Below, piece by piece: positions 48,952-58,594 of a stretch of DNA of 64,000 bases. How positions within the stretch are numbered: position 1 is the stretch's first letter; each line of letters opens with the position of its first letter. Source of the stretch: Achromobacter insolitus. Its GTDB lineage: Bacteria; Pseudomonadota; Gammaproteobacteria; Burkholderiales; Burkholderiaceae_B. A model generated the notes under the pieces. It was not told the DNA's origin. It saw nothing but the letters and a program-made list of their open reading frames with translations, and did no database searches. The stretch spans positions 217,017 through 281,016 of the forward strand of contig NZ_NJIF01000006.1 in the NCBI RefSeq assembly GCF_002209555.1. The letters run 5' to 3'. The position numbers and the translations under genes are program-made.

Positions 48952-50271
48952 ATGATGCCTAGATCGACGCCCGACTCCACTGAGCGCATTGTCATCGTCG
49001 GCGGCGGCGCGGGCGGCCTGGAATTGGCCGCCAAGCTCGGCCGCGTGCATGGCCGCCAGCACATTACGCTGGTCGACAGCCGCCCCTTCCATATCTGGAA
49101 GCCCTCGCTGCACGAGGCGGCCGCGGGCACGCTGGACATCCACCAGGAAGGCCTGTCCTACCTGATGCTGGCCCACATGAACGGGTTTTCGTTCGCGCAG
49201 GGCCGCCTGGAACAGGTCGACCGCGAGCAGCGCCGCATCACGCTGGACGCCGTGAACGATGCGCAGGGCCTGGAAGTCCTGCCACGCCGCGAACTCGCCT
49301 ACGACACCCTGGTGCTGGCCCTGGGCAGCACCTCCAATTTCTTCAATACGCCCGGCGCGGCCGAACACGCGGTCACGCTGGACTCCACGGAAAACGCGGA
49401 GCAATTCCGCCTGACCATGCTCAAGGCCATGGCGCAGGTCGACCTCGCCAAAGTGCGCAATCCCTCGGCCCGGCTGGACCTGGTGATCGTGGGAGGCGGC
49501 GCCACCGGCGTTGAACTGGCCGTGGAACTGGTCGAGGCCAGCCATGTGGTCAGCGCCTACGGCCTGCCCAATTTCCGCGCCGAACGCGACCTGGCCATTA
49601 CGCTGGTTGAGGGCGCGCCTCGCATCCTGTCAGCCCTGCCCGAGAAAATCTCGGTGGCGGCCACCAATCGCCTGACCGAGCTGGGCATCCGGGTGGAAAC
49701 GTCCTGCCGGGTGTCCGAGGTCACCGCCGACAGCGTCAAGACGGCCGACGGCCGCGAATTCCCGGCCCAGCTGTGCATGTGGGCGGCAGGCATACAAGGC
49801 CCCGCTCTGCTCGCCGACCTGGACCTGCCGCTGAACAAGGTGGGCCAGCTGGAAGTCAACGAACGGCTGGAAACCGCCGATCCGCACATCCTGGCCCTGG
49901 GCGATTGCTGCGCGGCGCCCTGGCGCGAGGGCCGCACCGTCCCCGCCCGAGCCCAGGCCGCGCACCAGGAAGCCGACTACCTCGCCAAGAAGCTCACCGC
50001 GCGCCTGCGCCATGCCGCCGAACCCACCGGACCCTATGTCTACGAGGACCACGGCTCATTGGTGTCGCTGGGCCAGGACGCCGGCGTGGGCAGCCTGATG
50101 GGCAAGCTTGCCGGACGGGGATTGTTCGTAAGCGGTACACTGGCACGCCTGATGTACATGAGCCTGCACCTGATGCACCACAAAGCGGTGCTCGGCATCT
50201 CGCGTACCGCCTCCCTTGCCCTGGCCCGCCTGCTCATGCGGCGCACGCGCCCGCGGGTCAAACTGCACTGA
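48952..50271 (+). CDS. ndh: NDH-2-like FAD-dependent oxidoreductase
   Basis: A protein of 439 residues from the ATG at 48952 (a second ATG follows at 48955), with ribosome binding site tggaag. FAD binding: RIVIVGGGAGGLELAAKLG (about 12-30). NADH binding: DLVIVGGGATGVELAVEL near 180. A second FAD motif is HILALGDCCAAP near 320. This is a type II NADH:quinone dehydrogenase or close relative, membrane-attached through an amphipathic C terminus (LMYMSLHLMHHKAV onward). It feeds electrons to quinone without proton pumping. Confidence 0.85.
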   Translation: MMPRSTPDSTERIVIVGGGAGGLELAAKLGRVHGRQHITLVDSRPFHIWKPSLHEAAAGTLDIHQEGLSYLMLAHMNGFSFAQGRLEQVDREQRRITLDAVNDAQGLEVLPRRELAYDTLVLALGSTSNFFNTPGAAEHAVTLDSTENAEQFRLTMLKAMAQVDLAKVRNPSARLDLVIVGGGATGVELAVELVEASHVVSAYGLPNFRAERDLAITLVEGAPRILSALPEKISVAATNRLTELGIRVETSCRVSEVTADSVKTADGREFPAQLCMWAAGIQGPALLADLDLPLNKVGQLEVNERLETADPHILALGDCCAAPWREGRTVPARAQAAHQEADYLAKKLTARLRHAAEPTGPYVYEDHGSLVSLGQDAGVGSLMGKLAGRGLFVSGTLARLMYMSLHLMHHKAVLGISRTASLALARLLMRRTRPRVKLH

Positions 50272-50277
50272 ACTCCC

Positions 50278-51096
50278 ATGAATTTCCTGCAAAAACTCGA
50301 ACACGCCTGGACCACCAGCAACTCGCTCCTGCAAGTCGGGCTGGACCCCGATCCGCAGCGCTTCCCTCGCGAGCTGCAGGACAAGCCGGACGCCATCTTC
50401 CAGTTCTGCCGCGACATCGTGGACGCCACGGCGCCCTACGCCTGCAGCTTCAAGCCGCAGATCGCCTACTTCGCCGCCCATCGCGCCGAAGAGCAGCTGG
50501 AAGCGCTGTGCCTGCATATCCGCGAAAAGCATCCGGACCTGCCTATCGTGCTGGATGCCAAGCGCGGCGATATCGGCTCCACCGCCGAAAACTATGCCCG
50601 CGAAGCCTACGAACGCTACCAGGCGCATGCGCTGACGGTCAGCCCTTACATGGGCCTGGATTCGGTCGAACCGTACCTGGCTTGGCGCGACCGCGGCGTG
50701 ATCGTGCTGTGCCGCACCTCGAATCCGGGCGGTTCGGACCTGCAATTCCTGAATATGGACAATGGCGAGCCGCTGTATCTGCACGTCGCGGGCCTGGTCG
50801 CCGACAAATGGAACGCCAACGGCCAATGCGGCCTGGTGGTGGGCGCCACCTTCCCGAATGAGCTCGCCGCCGTGCGCCAGCGCATCGGCGACGCGGTGCC
50901 CCTGCTGGTGCCCGGCATCGGCGCCCAGGGCGGCGACATCACCGCCACCGTGAACGCGGGCGCCAACGCCGCCCGCAACGGCATGATGATCAACTCGTCC
51001 CGCGCCATCATCTACGCCAGCGGTGGCGATGACTGGCGTGAAGCCGCCGGCGAAGCCGCCAAGGGCCTGCGCGACGCGATCAACGCGGTGCGCTGA
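50278..51096 (+). CDS. pyrF: Orotidine 5'-phosphate decarboxylase
   Basis: A protein of 272 residues, type 2 (mycobacterial-like) PyrF, which makes UMP from OMP as the last step of pyrimidine synthesis. The catalytic Asp-Lys-Asp network is in [11 protein letters not shown] with Asp93, Lys95 and Asp98. [15 protein letters not shown] at the N terminus and [10 protein letters not shown] follow the type 2 pattern. It starts six bases after the NDH-2-like gene and could share its transcript. Confidence 0.97.
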   Translation: MNFLQKLEHAWTTSNSLLQVGLDPDPQRFPRELQDKPDAIFQFCRDIVDATAPYACSFKPQIAYFAAHRAEEQLEALCLHIREKHPDLPIVLDAKRGDIGSTAENYAREAYERYQAHALTVSPYMGLDSVEPYLAWRDRGVIVLCRTSNPGGSDLQFLNMDNGEPLYLHVAGLVADKWNANGQCGLVVGATFPNELAAVRQRIGDAVPLLVPGIGAQGGDITATVNAGANAARNGMMINSSRAIIYASGGDDWREAAGEAAKGLRDAINAVR

Positions 51097-51144
51097 TCTT
51101 CGCGGCATGGGGGCTTGCCCCCCCTGCCGCCATGCGGTTCTTCT

Positions 51145-51711
51145 TTAGCGCCGGTTGACGGACGCGCCCAGCAATTCCAGCACCCCGCGCAGCGCGTAAT
51201 CCACCGCCGCCTGGCGCACTTGCGCGCGGTCGCCGGGAAACACATGCGTCACGGCGCGGCTGCTGATGCCCTCCCCGGCGCGCAGCGCGAAGCCAAAGCA
51301 CACCATGCCCACCGGCTTGCCGGGCGTTGCCCCGCCCGGGCCTGCGATGCCGGTCGTGGACACCGCCACGTGCGCGGCAGGGGACGCCAGCAGGACGCCA
51401 TTGGCCATCTCCAGCGCAACCGGCTCGCTGACGGCGCCGAAATGGTGCAAGGCGTCGGGCGATACGTCCAGCTCGGACACCTTGGCCTCATTGCTGTAGG
51501 TGACGAAACCGCGTTCAAACCAATCGCTGGAACCCGCCACCGCCGTCATGGCTCCGGCCAGCAGGCCGCCCGTGCAGGATTCGGCCGTGCCCAGCATCCA
51601 GCCCTTGCGCCGCAACGTCTCGCCCAGCCGCTCGGCCAATGCCAGCGACGTGGCCTGAGCCAGTTGTTCGGCCGACAGATTGGGCCGGGTACTTTCTTGT
51701 TGTCCGCTCAT
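51145..51711 (-). CDS. pncC: Nicotinamide-nucleotide amidohydrolase (CinA C-terminal)
   Basis: A protein of 188 residues of the CinA C-terminal family (stand-alone), which deamidates NMN to nicotinate mononucleotide. GTAESCTGGLLAGAMT (active-site Ser/Cys loop), TYSNEAKVSELDV and STTGIAGPGGATPGKPVG are all present. The N-terminal CinA domain seen in many bacteria is missing, as is common in proteobacteria. The start overlaps the stop of pgpA by four bases (ATGA). Confidence 0.9.
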   Translation of the reverse strand: MSGQQESTRPNLSAEQLAQATSLALAERLGETLRRKGWMLGTAESCTGGLLAGAMTAVAGSSDWFERGFVTYSNEAKVSELDVSPDALHHFGAVSEPVALEMANGVLLASPAAHVAVSTTGIAGPGGATPGKPVGMVCFGFALRAGEGISSRAVTHVFPGDRAQVRQAAVDYALRGVLELLGASVNRR

Positions 51712-52244
51712 CCCAAGACTCCTGTGCGCACGACCAGCGCCATGACCAGCAAGGCGTATGCCGCCGCGACGATATCGTCCCACATCACGCCGAAACCGCC
51801 CTTGATATGGGCGTCGAAGAACTTGATGGGAGGCGGCTTGACGATGTCGAACGTGCGGAACAGCACGAACGCCAGCGCCTGGGGCAACCAGCCGGCCGGC
51901 GTCAGCCACAGCACCAGCCAGAACGCCACCATCTCGTCCCAGACCATTCCGACATGATCCGATTGCTGGAGTTCACGGCCCACGCGATGGCAAGCCCAGC
52001 AGCCGTACAGAAACGCCAAGGCCAGGAACGCGCCGATCGCCAGATCCGACGCGGCGGGCGCCGCGGCGACCCAGATCGCCCAGGCCAGCAGGGTGCCCCA
52101 GGTGCCCGAGGCCGGCCGGATCAGGCCGCTGCCGAACCCGAACGCGATGAGCCTGCCCGGATCGCGGCAGACCCAGGACAAAGGCGGGTATGCGGTCCGG
52201 GCGCGGTCGCGCATGGAGGTGGGACGGGTGTCGGTCGGAGCCAT
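51708..52244 (-). CDS. pgpA: Phosphatidylglycerophosphatase A
   Basis: A protein of 178 residues with several membrane segments, removing phosphate from phosphatidylglycerophosphate to give phosphatidylglycerol. LIAFGFGSGLIRPASGTWGTLLAW (about 32-55) and GMVWDEMVAFW with the conserved acidic pair are family marks, along with FRTFDIVKPPPI. It lies between thiL and pncC, an order often seen in betaproteobacteria. Confidence 0.95.
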   Translation of the reverse strand: MAPTDTRPTSMRDRARTAYPPLSWVCRDPGRLIAFGFGSGLIRPASGTWGTLLAWAIWVAAAPAASDLAIGAFLALAFLYGCWACHRVGRELQQSDHVGMVWDEMVAFWLVLWLTPAGWLPQALAFVLFRTFDIVKPPPIKFFDAHIKGGFGVMWDDIVAAAYALLVMALVVRTGVLG

Positions 52245-52269
52245 GGTTCAGGGATGAAAGCGCGGAGGA

Positions 52270-53235
52270 TCAGGCCGCGGGGAAGTGATCAAATCCGGCG
52301 GGCAGCTCGGCCAAAGGCTGGCCCTGGCTGTCGAGTACCGCCAAGCCGGCCTGCGCCTGCGTCTGCCCGATGCAGGTCACGCGCGCGCCGGCCGTTGCTG
52401 CCGCAGCCAGCACCGCGTCGCGCCGGGAGGCGGGCGCGGTAAAGCATAGCTGGTAGACGTCCCCGCCCCCCAGCACCGCGCGGCGCAGCGGCGCCTCGTC
52501 CAGCGATGCGAGGGCCCCGGCCACGGGCATCTGTGAGTAGTGCAGCGTAGCGCCCAGGCGGCTGGCGTCCAGGATGTGGTTCAGGTCTTGAAGCAGGCCG
52601 TCGGATATGTCGATGGCCGCGTGGGCGACGCCGCGCAGCGCCAGACCCAGCGCCACTTGCGGCTGCGGCCATTCCAGCGCGCCGCGCGTTGCCGCGAGCA
52701 TGGCCGGATTGGCGGGATACTGCCCGTCCAGCAGCCGGTAGGCGACATCCGCCGCCCCCAGCTCGCCCGAAACCCAGATGTCGTCGCCAGCCTGCGCGCC
52801 GTCGCGGCGCAAGGCCTGTCCGGCAGGCACCGCGCCGAACACGGTGACGCTAATGGCAAGATCATGCGCGCTGCGCGTGGTGTCGCCGCCGATCAGCGGG
52901 CAGCCGTGAGCGGCCGCCAACGCATGAAAGCCTTCCGCAAACGCCGCCAGCCAGGGCTCGTCCAACCGCGCCAAGGCCAGGCCCAGCACGCACCCGATGG
53001 GACGCGCGCCCATCGCCGCCAGGTCGGACAGGTTCACCGCCAGGGCCTTGTGCCCCAGCGCCTTCGGATCCACGTCGGGAAAGAAATGGCGGCCTTCCAG
53101 CAGCAGGTCCGTGCTGGTAGCCACCTGCTCGCCGGGCGGCACCGGGAACAGGGCGCAATCATCGCCCACGCCCAGCAAGCCCGTGGGGGCCGCGCGGGTG
53201 AAATAGCGCGCGATCAAATCAAATTCGGACGCCAA
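52270..53235 (-). CDS. thiL: Thiamine-monophosphate kinase
   Basis: A protein of 321 residues, starting at TTG at 53235 with GGAG five bases before it. ThiL phosphorylates thiamine monophosphate to the active coenzyme. Metal and ATP motifs: LLGVGDDCALF, STDLLLEGRHFF, IGGDTTRS and AIDISDGLLQDLNH. The TTG gives the usual length and the standard N terminus (SEFDLIARYF). A longer in-frame extension to 53295 has no support. Confidence 0.92.
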   Translation of the reverse strand: MASEFDLIARYFTRAAPTGLLGVGDDCALFPVPPGEQVATSTDLLLEGRHFFPDVDPKALGHKALAVNLSDLAAMGARPIGCVLGLALARLDEPWLAAFAEGFHALAAAHGCPLIGGDTTRSAHDLAISVTVFGAVPAGQALRRDGAQAGDDIWVSGELGAADVAYRLLDGQYPANPAMLAATRGALEWPQPQVALGLALRGVAHAAIDISDGLLQDLNHILDASRLGATLHYSQMPVAGALASLDEAPLRRAVLGGGDVYQLCFTAPASRRDAVLAAAATAGARVTCIGQTQAQAGLAVLDSQGQPLAELPAGFDHFPAA

Positions 53236-53411
53236 GGCAACTCCGCAGTCCGGCGCTGCTGGCCGGCATTGAATCCCACGGGGCTTACACCCCACAAATC
53301 ATGCGGCGCTCTCATACAACGGGAGAGGCCGCCCGCTCTGCCTCTGGCAAGAAAGAGGTGGTCCCATCAAAACGGGGCCGCGCGGATCCGGCCCCGCCGG
53401 TCCGCAGCGGC

Positions 53412-53451
53412 GCCCCCCCGGAGGGGGAAGCGCGCAGCGCTTCGGGGGGGC
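53412..53451. repeat. GC-rich palindromic element before nusB end
   Basis: An imperfect hairpin: GCCCCCCCG, a seven-base insertion, AAGCGC, a short loop, then GCGCTTCGGGGGGGC. The pattern matches a dispersed palindrome I recall as common between genes of Bordetella and Achromobacter. It extends to the first base of the nusB stop codon. It may also act as a terminator or mRNA stabiliser. Confidence 0.6.
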
Positions 53452-53945
53452 TACCTCTTATTCACCTCGTGCGCGCGCACGTCGGCAGCCAGCTTGTCGA
53501 GCACGCCATTGACGAACTTGAAGCCGTCGGTGCCACCGAACGACTTGGCCAGTTCGACGGCTTCATTGATGGCGACCTTGTAGGGCACTTCGACGTGATG
53601 AATCAGTTCGAAGCTGCCGATCAGCAGGATGCCATGCTCGACAGGCGACAGTTCGGCCAGCGGGCGGTCGACGTAGGGCGTGAAACGCTCGCGCAGGGTG
53701 GGCGCTTCGCGCAGAACGCCATGCAGCAAGGTCTTGAACCACTGCGCGTCGGCCTCGGAAAAATCCTCGGTGTCGCGCAGATGGGCGTCGATCTCGCCGG
53801 CGTCCTGCGTGCCTTCGCCGCCGCGCAGCAGCCACGCGTACACGCCCTGCAGGGCGAATTCGCGTGCGCGGCGGCGCGCGCTGCGCGCGTTGGCGCGAGC
53901 CTGCGCCGCGCTATCAGCGCTGGTCGTCGTCTTCTTCGTCGTCAA
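53451..53945 (-). CDS. nusB: Transcription antitermination factor NusB
   Basis: A protein of 164 residues with an all-helical fold, which with NusE binds boxA RNA in rRNA antitermination. [17 protein letters not shown] at 25-41 and the C-terminal [27 protein letters not shown] (about 127-153) are highly conserved. An additional Lys/Thr/Ala-rich N-terminal extension of about 20 residues is present. Its start lies 32 bases inside the end of ribH. Confidence 0.95.
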   Translation of the reverse strand: MTTKKTTTSADSAAQARANARSARRRAREFALQGVYAWLLRGGEGTQDAGEIDAHLRDTEDFSEADAQWFKTLLHGVLREAPTLRERFTPYVDRPLAELSPVEHGILLIGSFELIHHVEVPYKVAINEAVELAKSFGGTDGFKFVNGVLDKLAADVRAHEVNKR

Positions 53946-54444
53946 AATCTTCGTCCTCGTCTTCGTCGTCTTCGTCGTCTTCCTCGGGTTCCAGGGCCGC
54001 TACCAGGTTGGCCATTTCAACGGCGACCTGGGCGCAATCGCGGCCCTTGCCGGCGGCGCGCGCCTGCGCCTGCTCGTCGGTATCGACGGTCAGCACGCCA
54101 TTGGCGACGGGGATGCCGGTTTCCAGGGAAATACGGGTGATTGCCGTGGCCATTTCATTGCTGACCACTTCAAAGTGATAGGTTTCGCCGCGGATGACCG
54201 CGCCCAGCGCGATCAGGGCGTCGAATTCAAACGTTTCGGCCATATGGGACAGGGCCACGCCCAGTTCCAGGGCGCCCGGAACGGTAACGACCATCACGTC
54301 GCGCTCGTCCACGCCCAGTTCGGCCAGTTCCTTCAGGCACGCTTCGAGTTCGGCCTGGCCGATTTCCTCATTGAAGCGGGCGCGTACGATGCCGATGTGC
54401 AGCCCTTCGCCGTTCAGGTCGGGGGTAAGGATGTAAGGGTTCAT
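53914..54444 (-). CDS. ribH: 6,7-Dimethyl-8-ribityllumazine synthase
   Basis: A protein of 176 residues that joins the ribityl-uracil and butanone phosphate in riboflavin synthesis. [22 protein letters not shown] and [17 protein letters not shown] (His90) are the active-site motifs. The last 25 residues are almost all Asp and Glu, an unusual acidic tail. The gene end overlaps the start of nusB by 32 bases. It is 10 bases after ribB. Confidence 0.95.
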   Translation of the reverse strand: MNPYILTPDLNGEGLHIGIVRARFNEEIGQAELEACLKELAELGVDERDVMVVTVPGALELGVALSHMAETFEFDALIALGAVIRGETYHFEVVSNEMATAITRISLETGIPVANGVLTVDTDEQAQARAAGKGRDCAQVAVEMANLVAALEPEEDDEDDEDEDEDFDDEEDDDQR

Positions 54445-54454
54445 ATGTCGGCCT

Positions 54455-55630
54455 TCAGTGTGTTGCGGGAGTATTCGGAGGGTCGCAATCGTAACCCGTA
54501 ATGGTGAGCGAGAAGCCCGCCATGCTGGGCATCTTGCGGGGCCGGGCCAGCAGCTTCATCTGGCCCACGTTCAGGTCACGCAGGATCTGCGCACCAATTC
54601 CGTAGGTGCGCAGGCCGTAACGGTCGGTCTTGCCCTGGTCGGCCTGGGCCTTCGGGTCATTCCAGCCAGCGATCTGGCCAAACAGATGTTCCGTGGACGA
54701 TTGGCAGTTCATCAGCACCAGCACCCCGGCAGGCGCGGCCGCGATGGCCTGCAGGGCCTGCGCCACCCCCCAGCTGTGCGGGCTGGCGCCAGTGTCCAGT
54801 ACGTCCAGCACGGAGGCCGGCTCGTGCACCCGCACCAGCGTCTCGGCGTCGGGAGTCACGTTACCATGCACCAGCGCCAAATGGGCGGAGCCGGTGGCGG
54901 CGTCTTCGTAGGCAACGGCCTCGAATTCGCCCCAGGCCGTCTGCATGGTCCGCTTGCCAACGCGTTTGACGATGGATTCGTGTTCGCTGCGGTACTGGAT
55001 CAGATCGGCGATGGTGCCGATTTTCAGGCCGTGCTCGCGGGCGAAGTGCACCAGGTCCGGCAGGCGGGCCATGGTGCCGTCGGGCTTGAGGATTTCACAG
55101 ATCACGGCGGCGGGCGTCAGGCCGGCCATGGCGGTCAGGTCGCAACCCGCCTCCGTGTGGCCTGCGCGCACCAGCACGCCACCAGGCACCGCGCGCACCG
55201 GAAAGATGTGGCCGGGCTGGACCAGGTCCGAAGGCTTGGCGTCGCGCGCCACCGCCACCTGGATGGTGCGGGCGCGGTCGGCGGCCGAAATGCCGGTCTC
55301 GACGCCTTCGGCGGCCTCGATGGACTGGGTGAAGTTGGTGCCGTAACGCGTGCCGTTGCGGGCCGCCATCAAGGGCAGGTCCAATTGGCGGCAGCGGTCT
55401 TCGGTCAGGGTCAGGCAGACCAGGCCTCGGCCGTGCGTCACCATGAAGTTGATGGCTTCAGGCGTGACGAACTCGGCGGCCATGACCAGGTCGCCTTCGT
55501 TTTCACGGTCTTCTTCGTCAACCAGGATGACGATACGGCCGGCGCGCAGCTCGGCGATGATCTCGGCAACCGAAGCGATGCCGAAGGATTCCGGCTCGGA
55601 GCCGGGCAAAGGGGACAACTGGACGGACAT
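54455..55630 (-). CDS. ribB: 3,4-Dihydroxy-2-butanone 4-phosphate synthase, degenerate RibA domain
   Basis: A protein of 391 residues. The N-terminal half (about 15-220) is an intact RibB with [17 protein letters not shown] and [16 protein letters not shown], converting ribulose 5-phosphate to the butanone phosphate. The C-terminal half has the RibA fold ([19 protein letters not shown]) but lacks the zinc-binding cysteine motif with SECLTGD and CDCG, so it cannot be an active GTP cyclohydrolase II. This RibBX-type arrangement is known in proteobacteria; a separate ribA must exist elsewhere. The start at 55630 leaves the usual N terminus. Confidence 0.92.
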   Translation of the reverse strand: MSVQLSPLPGSEPESFGIASVAEIIAELRAGRIVILVDEEDRENEGDLVMAAEFVTPEAINFMVTHGRGLVCLTLTEDRCRQLDLPLMAARNGTRYGTNFTQSIEAAEGVETGISAADRARTIQVAVARDAKPSDLVQPGHIFPVRAVPGGVLVRAGHTEAGCDLTAMAGLTPAAVICEILKPDGTMARLPDLVHFAREHGLKIGTIADLIQYRSEHESIVKRVGKRTMQTAWGEFEAVAYEDAATGSAHLALVHGNVTPDAETLVRVHEPASVLDVLDTGASPHSWGVAQALQAIAAAPAGVLVLMNCQSSTEHLFGQIAGWNDPKAQADQGKTDRYGLRTYGIGAQILRDLNVGQMKLLARPRKMPSMAGFSLTITGYDCDPPNTPATH

Positions 55631-55781
55631 GGCAGGCACGTAAACCAGGCGGGAAAGCCCGGATTTTACCGCCCCTCGAGGCGGAAGCCCTATACGGCCC
55701 CGCAGGCCCCGCCAGCCGGGGGCGTCCGGTAAACTTTCGCCCGGAGACCACCCCTTAAAAATCCAGCCAAGGAAACCCCAC

Positions 55782-56597
55782 ATGCAAGCCCTTGCGGCCA
55801 TGCCTTTGACCGTCGCGGCGGCCGTCCGCGTCGTGCTGACCGACATCGACGACACGCTGACCACCGAAGGCCGCCTGCCGGCCGAGGCCTACGCGGCGCT
55901 GGAGCGCCTGGAACAGGCCGGTATCCAGGTCGTGCCCATCACCGGCCGTCCGGCCGGCTGGTGCGACCACATCGCCCGCATGTGGCCGGTGCGCGCCGTG
56001 GTCGGGGAGAACGGCGCGTTCTACTACGCCTATGACCGCCAGGCCCGCCGCATGACCACGCACTACTGGACGGATGCCGCCTCGCGCCAGGCCAGCCGCA
56101 GGAAGCTGGACGCCATCCGCGACCGCGTCCTGGCTGAAGTCCCCGGCGCCGCCGTGGCCAGCGACCAGGACTACCGGGTGGCCGACCTGGCCATCGATTT
56201 CTGCGAGGATGTGCCCGCCCTGCCCGATACGGCGATCACCCGGATCGTGCAGATTTTCGAAGAAGCCGGCGCCCAGGCCAAAGTCAGCTCCATCCACGTC
56301 AACGGCTGGTTCGGCGACTACGACAAGCTCACCATGACGCGCACCATGTTCCAGCGCGAATTCGGCGCGGACGTGGCGACCGCCCTGGACAGCACCCTGT
56401 TCATCGGCGATTCTCCCAACGACGAGCCCATGTTCGCCTACTTCCCGATTTCGGTCGGCGTGGCCAACATCCAGGCCCAGTTGCACCGCCTGACGCACCG
56501 CCCCGCCTTCGTCGCCGCCTACCATGGCGGCGCGGGCTTCGTGGAAATGGCCGACCGGCTGCTTGCCGCGCGGTCCTCCCAAGCACAGCCGGCCTGA
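55782..56597 (+). CDS. HAD-superfamily (IIB) hydrolase
   Basis: A protein of 271 residues. Motif I is VLTDIDDTLTTEG (nucleophile Asp in DIDDT, about 20-24), motif II/III is PITGRPAGW and the C-terminal FIGDSPNDEPMF. The cap of the IIB class resembles mannosyl-3-phosphoglycerate or sugar phosphate phosphatases (Cof/YedP-like). The phosphorylated substrate is unknown. It is divergent from ribB. Confidence 0.85.
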   Translation: MQALAAMPLTVAAAVRVVLTDIDDTLTTEGRLPAEAYAALERLEQAGIQVVPITGRPAGWCDHIARMWPVRAVVGENGAFYYAYDRQARRMTTHYWTDAASRQASRRKLDAIRDRVLAEVPGAAVASDQDYRVADLAIDFCEDVPALPDTAITRIVQIFEEAGAQAKVSSIHVNGWFGDYDKLTMTRTMFQREFGADVATALDSTLFIGDSPNDEPMFAYFPISVGVANIQAQLHRLTHRPAFVAAYHGGAGFVEMADRLLAARSSQAQPA

Positions 56598-56609
56598 GGT
56601 CCGCATACC

Positions 56610-57428
56610 GTGGCGACATCCCATACCGCTTCATCCACGGCCGCAAACGACGGCCGCCGCAGCATCCAGTCGATCGAAGTCGGGGTGCCGCTGCTGGCCG
56701 CCCTGGTCGACGCCGGCAAGCCCCTGACCCTGCGCGACCTGGCGGCCGGGGCCGGCATGACCTCGGCCAAGGCGCATCCCTACCTGGTCAGTTTCATCCG
56801 CGTCGGCCTGGTGCAGCAGGACGCCATCACCGGGCAGTACGAACTCGGCCCCTTCGCGCTGCAAATGGGGCTGGTCAGCCTGCAACGCCTGGATCCGGTG
56901 CGCGTCGCCATGCCGGAAATCGCCAAGCTGCAGTCGGAGATCGGCCACACCCTGGGCATCGCCGTGCTCGGTTCGCACGGCCCCACCATGATCCACATGA
57001 CCGAAGCCAGCTACCCGGTCCACGTGAACATGCGCAAGGGCACAGTGATGTCCATGCTGCATACCGCCACCGGCCTGGTATTCGCGGCCTGGCTACCGCC
57101 CAAGGTCAGCGAACACTACATCGCCCGCGAAGAAGGCGATACCGCCGTCATCGCCAGCATGCCGCCGCCGCGCAAGGCCTCGCGCGCCAATATCGAGGCG
57201 CAGCTGGCCGACATCCGTGTGCACGGCATGGCGCGCGCGCTGGGCAATCCGCTGCCGGGCGTCGACGCGCTATCGGTGCCGGTCTTCGACAACACCGGCA
57301 ATATCGCCCTGGCCCTGACCAGCCTGGGCCCCACGGGGCTGTTCGACGTAGCCTGGGATGGCGCCATCGCCCGACCGCTGCTGGCCTGCGCGCAGGAAAT
57401 CTCGCGCAAACTGGGCTATCGGAGCTGA
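56610..57428 (+). CDS. IclR-family regulator
   Basis: A protein of 272 residues starting at GTG. The winged helix covers about 18-78 (RRSIQSIEVGVPLLAALVDAGKPLTLRDLAAG and AKAHPYLVSFIRVGL), and the effector domain about 95-270 (HTLGIAVLGSHGPTMIHM and DALSVPVFDNTGNIALALTS). It starts 12 bases after the HAD gene and lies upstream of the phosphonate-type transporter genes, so it may control either. The recognition helix shows an unusual SAKAH sequence. Confidence 0.85.
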   Translation: MATSHTASSTAANDGRRSIQSIEVGVPLLAALVDAGKPLTLRDLAAGAGMTSAKAHPYLVSFIRVGLVQQDAITGQYELGPFALQMGLVSLQRLDPVRVAMPEIAKLQSEIGHTLGIAVLGSHGPTMIHMTEASYPVHVNMRKGTVMSMLHTATGLVFAAWLPPKVSEHYIAREEGDTAVIASMPPPRKASRANIEAQLADIRVHGMARALGNPLPGVDALSVPVFDNTGNIALALTSLGPTGLFDVAWDGAIARPLLACAQEISRKLGYRS

Positions 57429-57458
57429 ACGGCCGAATTTCGCGCAAAAAAGAACATT

Positions 57459-57476
57459 AAACGAACAAAACGAACA
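57459..57476. repeat. Tandem 9-base repeat upstream of phnD
   Basis: Two perfect copies of AAACGAACA stand head to tail, followed by a third related AAAGGCGAA. The element lies between the IclR gene and phnD, about 115-130 bases before the phnD start, and could be a regulator site. No binding protein can be named. Confidence 0.4.
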
Positions 57477-57589
57477 AAAGGCGAAAAGAAAGGCAGGGAC
57501 TTTCCCGAGTGCGTCCCCTCCTCTTCCATGTTTGAATTCAGGTTGAATTAAGTGACACGTCACACAAACAAAGAAAGAGGAGACACAAG

Positions 57590-58588
57590 ATGCAAGCTCT
57601 GCGCCTGCTTCAAGCGGCTACGCTGGCCGCCTTCGCCCTGGGAGCGTCCGCCGCGCAAGCCGCCGACACCTGCGCCAACCGCGGCGACCTGGACCAGATG
57701 TACTGCGACGCCAACAAGGATCTGGTGGCCGACACGCCCACCGATCCGGCCAAGCTGAAGACGCCGTCCACCCTGGTGTTCACCTACACCCCGGTGGAAG
57801 ACCCGGCGGTCTACGAAGACATCTTCAAACCCTTCACCAAGCACCTGTCCGAATGCACGGGCAAGCGCGTGGTGTTCTATCAGGTGCAAAGCAACGCCGC
57901 CGAAATCGAAGCCATGCGCTCGGGCCGCCTGCACGTCGGCGGCTTCTCGACCGGCCCCACGGCTTTCGCGGTGAACATCGCGGGCGCCGTGCCGTTCGCC
58001 GTCAAGGGCTACGCCGACGGTTTCCAGGGCTACAACCTGATCGTCATCGTCAAGAAAGACAGCCCCTACCAGAAGCTGACCGACCTGAAGGGCAAGAAGC
58101 TCGCGCATACCGCGCCCTCGTCGAACTCCGGCCACATGGCGCCTGTCGCGCTGTTCCCCAAGGAAGGCCTGACCCCCGACAAGGACTACAAGGTCATTTT
58201 CTCCGGCAAGCATGACCAATCCGTCATGGGCGTGAATTCCGGCGACTACGACGCCGCGGCGGTCGCGTCGGACGTGTTCAAGCGCATGGTCGAACGCGGC
58301 CAGGTCAAGGAAGCCGACTTCCGCGTGATCTACAAGAGCGAGAAGTTCCCCACCTCGTCGTTCGCCTATGCGCACGACCTGGAGCCGAAGTTCCGCGACC
58401 AGATGCTCAAGTGCTTCTACGACTACCGCTTCCCGGCGGAAATGTCGAAGGCCTTTGACGGCGCGGACCGCTTCTATCCGGTTACCTATCAGAAGGATTG
58501 GGCCATCGTGCGCCAGGTCGCCGAATCCGGCGGCGAGAGCTTCAACCGTGCCGCCTACGACCGCGAATCCGCCAAGAGCAAGAAGTAA
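57590..58588 (+). CDS. phnD: Phosphonate-type ABC transporter binding protein
   Basis: A protein of 332 residues with a signal peptide (about 1-25, LAAFALGASAAQAA) and a strong ribosome binding site (agaggag). The type 2 binding-protein fold shows as LVFTYTPVEDPAVYEDIFKPF, IEAMRSGRLHVGGFSTGPTAF, and KKLAHTAPSSNSGHMAP (the oxyanion-binding Ser/Thr loop). It binds phosphonate, phosphite or phosphate in the periplasm for PhnC and the PhnE permeases that follow. Four Cys near the N terminus could form disulfides. Confidence 0.9.
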   Translation: MQALRLLQAATLAAFALGASAAQAADTCANRGDLDQMYCDANKDLVADTPTDPAKLKTPSTLVFTYTPVEDPAVYEDIFKPFTKHLSECTGKRVVFYQVQSNAAEIEAMRSGRLHVGGFSTGPTAFAVNIAGAVPFAVKGYADGFQGYNLIVIVKKDSPYQKLTDLKGKKLAHTAPSSNSGHMAPVALFPKEGLTPDKDYKVIFSGKHDQSVMGVNSGDYDAAAVASDVFKRMVERGQVKEADFRVIYKSEKFPTSSFAYAHDLEPKFRDQMLKCFYDYRFPAEMSKAFDGADRFYPVTYQKDWAIVRQVAESGGESFNRAAYDRESAKSKK

Positions 58589-58594
58589 TTCCGT

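Noticed and set aside
53300..53450. CRISPR-like repeat array
   Set aside because: Only one palindromic unit is present, without regularly spaced copies.
55640..55781. FMN riboswitch upstream of ribB
   Set aside because: The conserved RFN elements are not present in the 5' region of ribB.
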